From Bimuria novae-zelandiae CBS 107.79 (Eukaryota > Ascomycota > Dothideomycetes > Pleosporales > Didymosphaeriaceae): a stretch of 64,000 nt of DNA. The notes beneath the pieces were generated by a model that ran no database searches, was not told the origin of the DNA, and saw nothing but the letters and a program-made list of their open reading frames with translations. Both the position numbers and the translations under genes were made by a program. The DNA lies in NCBI GenBank assembly GCA_010015655.1, contig ML976663.1, forward strand, positions 547,893-611,892, in the 5' to 3' direction. Below are positions 59,609 through 64,000 of the stretch, one piece after another; the stretch's first letter is position 1, and each line of letters opens with the position of its first letter.

Positions 59609-61645
59609 TATATGCCTAATAATTACCTCCTCTTCTATCTTAGTAAGCTTCTTTAATTTAGGCTAGTAATTACGTCGCGTAGCAATTCTAGCGCGTTGGC
59701 GTTAGAGCGTTATTTAAGGGATAGTAAATGTATATACTGCACCTCTTATAGACTAAATTTAGTTTTAATTAATAGCTAAGATTGCAAGGTGTATATTAGC
59801 CTTAGCAGAGGCTAGTTGGGCCTGAATTAGGGGCGCCATAGTAGGTAGAAGCTTATGTGCTGCAAAAAGTTGGTGGGGTGGGCCGCTCGCTTGTATGGGC
59901 CGCTCGCTTATAAAACATGTTATCGCCTTTAACTTATAGATCTCTAGTAATTATCTTTTGCTAAACGGAGTCACGACTTACTTTTTAGATACTAATTTTA
60001 AGACGTAGTTAATTCTTTTATTATTACTAAAGTAAAGTAAGTCTTACTACGGTGTTAATATCGCAGACTAAGTTATTATAGTTATTAAGGACTTTAATAT
60101 TATAAGCAAGCTAGGATTCTTTATATTAAATAATATCTTAAATAATAACATGGCGATAGAAGTAATTAGAGTAAAATTTAGCTTTAAACCTAAGGATCGA
60201 TGTCTTTATTACGTTAATTATATTATTAACCTAATTATACGCTACCTTTTATTTAGATTTAATAAGAAACTTTTTAAATTTAAAGATATAATTTTAGTAA
60301 ACCTATAGGATAAATTAAAGCGCTAGAGGAGGATAAGACTAGTTAGTAAAGCTTATAACTTAATTATTTAGACTTATTTAAGTCTATCGCGAAGGAATCG
60401 CTAGCATAATAAATAATAATAATATTTAAAGTAGTAGTTAATAAAGATAAGTAGTATATAATAAAGATTCGCGAACTTTATAGGAGTAATAATACTTACT
60501 AAAATAGTATTTATAATAAAATTAAGACGCTACTTCCTCTGCGCGTGTCGTTTAATAACTTTATCTAAAGTAAGCGCAAAGCTACTTTAAAGAAGAAGAC
60601 TAAGAAATATAATAACAATTCTAATGCGGCTCGTAATGCAATTATACAGGATGCACTAGCTAAGGAAGACTAGGTTATTCTTGCCTAGTATGCAAAGCTC
60701 CTCGAGCCATGCTAGGAGGCTACTATGGACCTTTAAGGCCGCCTAGGCAATAAGAAGACTTGTAAACTCTTTAATATTATGCTAGACCTTAAGTGTATTA
60801 TTAAGCATTTTACTAAAGCGTATAATAGTTATAAGGACGCGCTAGTAGTAATTACTAAAGGTTAGTAGTATTTTAAAACCTAGATTAAACTTAGACTTAA
60901 TAAAGTAAAAGAATATTACGCTAAACTTAATAACTCTTTTATATACTTTATAGCCATAGTACTTTATCTAAGTTACACTTAGCGCTTTATTAAGCAGAGA
61001 TAGGCTTATAAGAAGTCTTAGGTTTTATTAGGTAAGAAGTCTATTAAGTTATTATATAAGCTTTAGTATAAGAAGCAAGTTATATTAAAAGCTATCTTAT
61101 TATAAAAGTAACGTAAACTAAATAAGATTATTACTTATTATTAGTAATATTTTAATAAAATCTACTTAGATGCCCGTAAGGCTACTCCTTAAAATAAGTT
61201 TAAGTAGTTCTATAATTAAGTAATTATTAATATTAATAAGTGTTTAATTTAATAGTAGCGTATAATTAGCTTAAAGAAATATCCTTATCTTGCGTAAATA
61301 GCGTTTAATATACTATCTATCTTAGTAATAAGCGATAAACCTAAACGAGTCTTTAGCTATATAGGACTTATAGTTATAAAGCGTCGTAATTATTTTAAGT
61401 AAAATATAATTTAAGCTACGTAATATTTATACTTCTAGGATTATGCTAGCATTATTAATATAATAGTAAGTAATTTAATAATATAACTAGTTAAATCACG
61501 CTCTTTAGAGATTAAATATAGTTCGGTGGCTTTAGCCTTAAAGACCAATTTGGCTTAGATCCAGCGATTATCCAAAAGCCATCCAAGCCACCTAATGGAT
61601 TTGGATCGGCTGGCCGATCCATCCATTTAACACACTGGATGCCGC

Positions 61646-62323
61646 TGTAGATTAATTAGGCATTTTGCTGCAATGGAGTTTACAGATACCTTGCCCGTCT
61701 TACCTAGGTATGCTCATGAGCCGCCCTAGCCGCACAGTTTTGCCTCATTACCTCACTATAGTGATCTCGCGGATTTTGACGACCAACTCAAGCTCACATG
61801 ACATTCACAATGTCCATGAAGTCGCAACGTAGGGTGTGAGATGTGGATCCAAAGAGCCTGTTTGAGTAGCTACCTGGAACGCGCTCGTGAGTGCCACCTG
61901 GGCAGGATGATAATTACGCGCAAGTCATTCGATGATCGATCATCCGTGGGACTTTGGTGATGAAGAGATCTTGGTTTAGAGCGCTGATATTGTGTTCTGA
62001 ATCTCAGCGCCCCTAAACATCAGTCAGTGTAATCCACGATGAACGCTGAACCCATACACGAGTGCAGCTTGAGCGGGAGGAGGAACAGTGAACGCCTGTC
62101 ACGTTTGCTCGGCGCCGCCTCACAGCAACAGCGAATGCACAAATCAATGAGCTAACCACAGTGCGGGCAGAGGTCACATACTGGATGATCATAGAACTTT
62201 GTTGTTGATTGCAATCGCTTCTGTATCGAAAATCCATTACTCATTTCCTCATGTCACATTGATACTGGGGCTTTCCAAACGCCGCTGACTCCTACCACCG
62301 TGGTCAATGGTCATCACCGCCGT
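61646..62323. other. Unique intergenic sequence
   Basis: This is ordinary sequence between the hAT insertion and the 3' end of the Aha1 gene. No domain or RNA gene was recognised. Confidence 0.5.
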
Positions 62324-63433
62324 CTATAGCACGGTACCGAACCCAAATGTAGTCTTGATGCTTCGAACGTAGTACTCGCCCCAATTACCCTTAGTCGGCT
62401 CTTCTTGGCCGATTGGTACGCCCTTCCACTCGACTCTCATCACGGTGACCGCGTCAACGTCATTTTGATCGAACCAAATGGACAACGTGGAGTAGTGACC
62501 GACAGGCCATTGCCCAAGACGCCACTTCTGGACAATGTGCGTGGGCTTCTCAAGCTCGGTGAACTCTCCCGACACGTTGCCCCCAAACAACTCGAAAGTG
62601 CCTCCAGGCTTGGCGCCACTCCAATTCTTGGGTGGTGATCGGGTGAAAGCGGCTAATCTGTCGGGCTCGGTGAAGGTTTTGAAGAGCTCCTCAGCCGTGG
62701 TGCGGAATTCTGTGCTATCATTGATTGTAGTGGTGTTAACGAGTGATCCACCACTCTTCTGAGTAGCCGACGCCGCAGGCTTCGACCCTGCCTTGTTGAT
62801 GCCAGAATTAGAGTATGTTTTTGCTGCTGGGAAGGCGGATGAAGGGTTGGTTCCGGGCGCATGCTGGATATCTTTGGCGTGCTCGGCCACCAGAGCAGGC
62901 CCAAGCTTGGCAAAGCTCTTGCGCAGTTGCGGCACGATCTTCGATCGAACTAAGTCTTTGACAGGCTGCTTGCTCTTATCTTCCGAGTAGATGTCTATCT
63001 CAAACTGGTGATTGTCAGCCTGCGAACTCGCACAAAACAAACACATCACGAGAGCTGGGAGCGAAGGGAACATACGACATACTCGTCTTCCTCCGTGTCA
63101 TGTGCCACTTCGGGAATAGTGATGGTGCCGCTCGCTTCCTCGCCGTCCTTGTTCTTGCCTACCGACCGCATCAGCCGCCGAACATGCCCGTCACTCTGGA
63201 CTGAACGTACCTTTGTACTCCAGCTTCAGCTTGACGTCAAATATGGTGATGACCTTCCCTTTGCGCTGACTCACATCCACATCTCCGTCCATGCTCATGA
63301 GGCTGTCGACCTTTGCGCTGACGCCATCCTCCTCAGCAGAAATCTGGGTCAGCTCCTTTTCGAGGTATTCCTTCGCCCAACCGCTGACATCTTTGTTCAC
63401 CCAGTGCCAGTTGTTTGGGTTGTGGAGCACCAT
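62324..63433 (-). CDS. aha1: Activator of Hsp90 ATPase (Aha1)
   Basis: There are three exons on the minus strand: 63433-63211, 63158-63076 and 63004-62324, giving 328 residues, the usual Aha1 length. Introns are 63159-63210 (GTACGT...TAG) and 63005-63075 (GTATGT...CAG with CTGAC branch); both keep the frame, the second giving DEYVFEIDIYSED. The N-terminal domain (residues about 1-150) starts MVLHNPNNWHWVNKDVSGWA and binds the Hsp90 middle domain. A Ser/Ala-rich linker is followed by the C-terminal AHSA1/SRPBCC domain (about 195-328) with FRTTAEELFKTFTEPDRLAA, FELFGGNVSGEF, IVQKWRLGQWP and WKGVPIGQEEPTKGNW, ending FGFGTVL. Aha1 is a cytosolic co-chaperone that stimulates Hsp90 ATP hydrolysis. 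It is intact and shows no RIP-type damage despite the transposons 700 bp away. Met 63433 is preferred over the in-frame 63457 because homologous proteins begin MVLHNPNNWHWV. Confidence 0.96.
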
Positions 63434-64000
63434 CGTGACGCGCGGGGTATCTCGCAAATTGGGAAGGGACCTGGGTTTCTCGAGTCAGCCTCGGCTCCTA
63501 GCAAAGAAAGATGATTTCGAGAATTTATAATTTGAATGTCAGAACTAGGAGCATTGCTCCCGCAAAGCTTTATCCGCAGCAAAAGAGTACAAGTCTTCTC
63601 GGACTGGTGCCAGCTGTGGTTTCATCATGTAAATCAATAGGGACATGCGTCGCTATACGTACCAAACACTCTATCGAGCAGTAAGGGGAAGAAATAAATG
63701 TACAGTGTCGGGCGCAGCTGAAATAGTGGGAGAGTGACAGAATATTCGAGAAGTCAGAGCTTCTTTGCCAAGACTTCGGACCGACTCCTCCGTCGCTGTT
63801 CGGACAAACCTCAGCCTCCGGCGGCGCCTGACGCTAACGAACCCTGGTCCACCTCGTGGACGCAGGTAACCCGACCACGCTAAAAGCTCGCTTAATTTTT
63901 TTTGCTAAGCCGACCACACCAAAGCTTTCCCCACCAACCTCTTCTTAACACCACCACACCCAGCACAAAACGGCTTTACAACATCTCCAAATGTCCAAAT
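63434..64000. other. Aha1 upstream region
   Basis: This should contain the Aha1 5' untranslated region and promoter. I recognise no further gene before the window ends. The sequence from about 63840 is rich in CCACACC-type repeats of no clear meaning. Confidence 0.45.

Larger units (their letters stand above)
56272..59920 (-). mobile_element. Fot1/pogo-like DNA transposon G (interrupted by Tc1 H)
   Basis: TIRs of about 65-70 bp start ACGTGTTTTATAAGCGAGCG at 56272 and in reverse at 59920 (ACATGTTTTATAAGCGAGCG), with TA outside (56270-56271 and 59921-59922). The transposase reads on the minus strand: start about 59839 (MAPLIQAQLASAKANIHLAI), then, beyond the Tc1 insertion, LDSRGFPPTLSAVQDIADKL and IKQIDYLTTQF. 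The DDE core includes YNFDETSFIIGKIL, NKLRVE, RQLLILNSYKSY (family LDGH changed) and LLNISYFSPLKRA. The C-terminus has a Cys-x2-Cys block (YSRCKKTSHNMQTC). Without Tc1 H it is about 1.87 kb. It is heavily mutated. Confidence 0.88.
55135..61637 (+). mobile_element. hAT DNA transposon (interrupted by Fot1-like G)
   Basis: The ends are CAGTGTATTAAACGGATGG at 55135 and, in reverse from 61637, CAGTGTGTTAAATGGATGG. The 8 bp GATGCCGC is present exactly on both sides (55127-55134 and 61638-61645), the hAT signature. Without the nested element it is about 2.85 kb. The transposase reads on the plus strand with many stop codons. From about 59923 it has NGVTTYFLDTNF, GVNIADQVIIVIKDFNII and KLGFFILNNILNNN (family Asp now Asn). 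Near 61280-61450 is the hATC dimerisation block KKYPYLAQIAFNILSI, then SDKPKRVFSYIGLIV. It is inactive. Confidence 0.92.

Noticed and set aside
1..64000. tRNA and rRNA genes
   Set aside because: Reading for T-arm and B-box patterns turned up no convincing candidate; a tRNAscan-SE run would settle this.

Overview
The window is nuclear DNA of a filamentous ascomycete (Pezizomycotina). The evidence is short introns (about 47-71 bp in most genes) with CTGAC/CTAAC-type branch sites, a fungal Zn2Cys6-type regulator, HET-like and NACHT-ankyrin proteins, Fot1/pogo, Tc1, hAT, MULE, copia and gypsy elements, and heavy C-to-T/G-to-A decay of the repeats that looks like repeat-induced point mutation (RIP). 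The species cannot be named from the sequence.

Left gene-bearing part (1-14861): a HET-like protein lacking its HET domain (990-2351, -); a RING-H2 protein with an apparent GC-AG intron (3296-4007, +); a fungal transcription factor with a degenerate zinc cluster (5340-7455, +); a large F-box/cysteine-rich protein (8350-11829, +); a decayed class II O-methyltransferase (OMT-1, 12714-14113, +); and, facing it, the C-terminal half of a second O-methyltransferase (OMT-2, 14202-14861, -).

Central repeat island (14864-54124): the rest of OMT-2 lies on the far side, at 54125-54846 (-), in the same orientation and the right order. The 39 kb between is one insertion flanked by TA. Removing it and one TA rejoins the reading frame. 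The oldest element (X) has about 41 bp terminal inverted repeats (TIRs) and a TA duplication. What remains of it holds no visible transposase; instead it carries a RIP-damaged NLR-type gene (linker, NACHT, winged-helix-like region, ankyrin repeats). A MULE landed in the left TIR of X with a 10 bp duplication. The MULE then received a Fot1-like element (itself hit by a copia element and a pogo element), a Tc1-like element, a piggyBac-like element with a pogo at its edge, and a gypsy element (itself hit by a second gypsy, a pogo and two solo LTRs). A further solo LTR sits in the NLR gene. Nearly every layer is dated by its target-site duplication.

Right part (54847-64000): a short unique stretch, then a hAT element (55135-61637, 8 bp duplication) containing a Fot1-like element which in turn contains a fairly fresh Tc1 DD34E element. 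After that comes unique DNA and an intact three-exon Aha1 (Hsp90 co-chaperone) gene (62324-63433, -).

The genes do not form an obvious working pathway. The two convergent O-methyltransferase relics and the nearby fungal regulator could be remains of a secondary-metabolite locus, but this is inference only.
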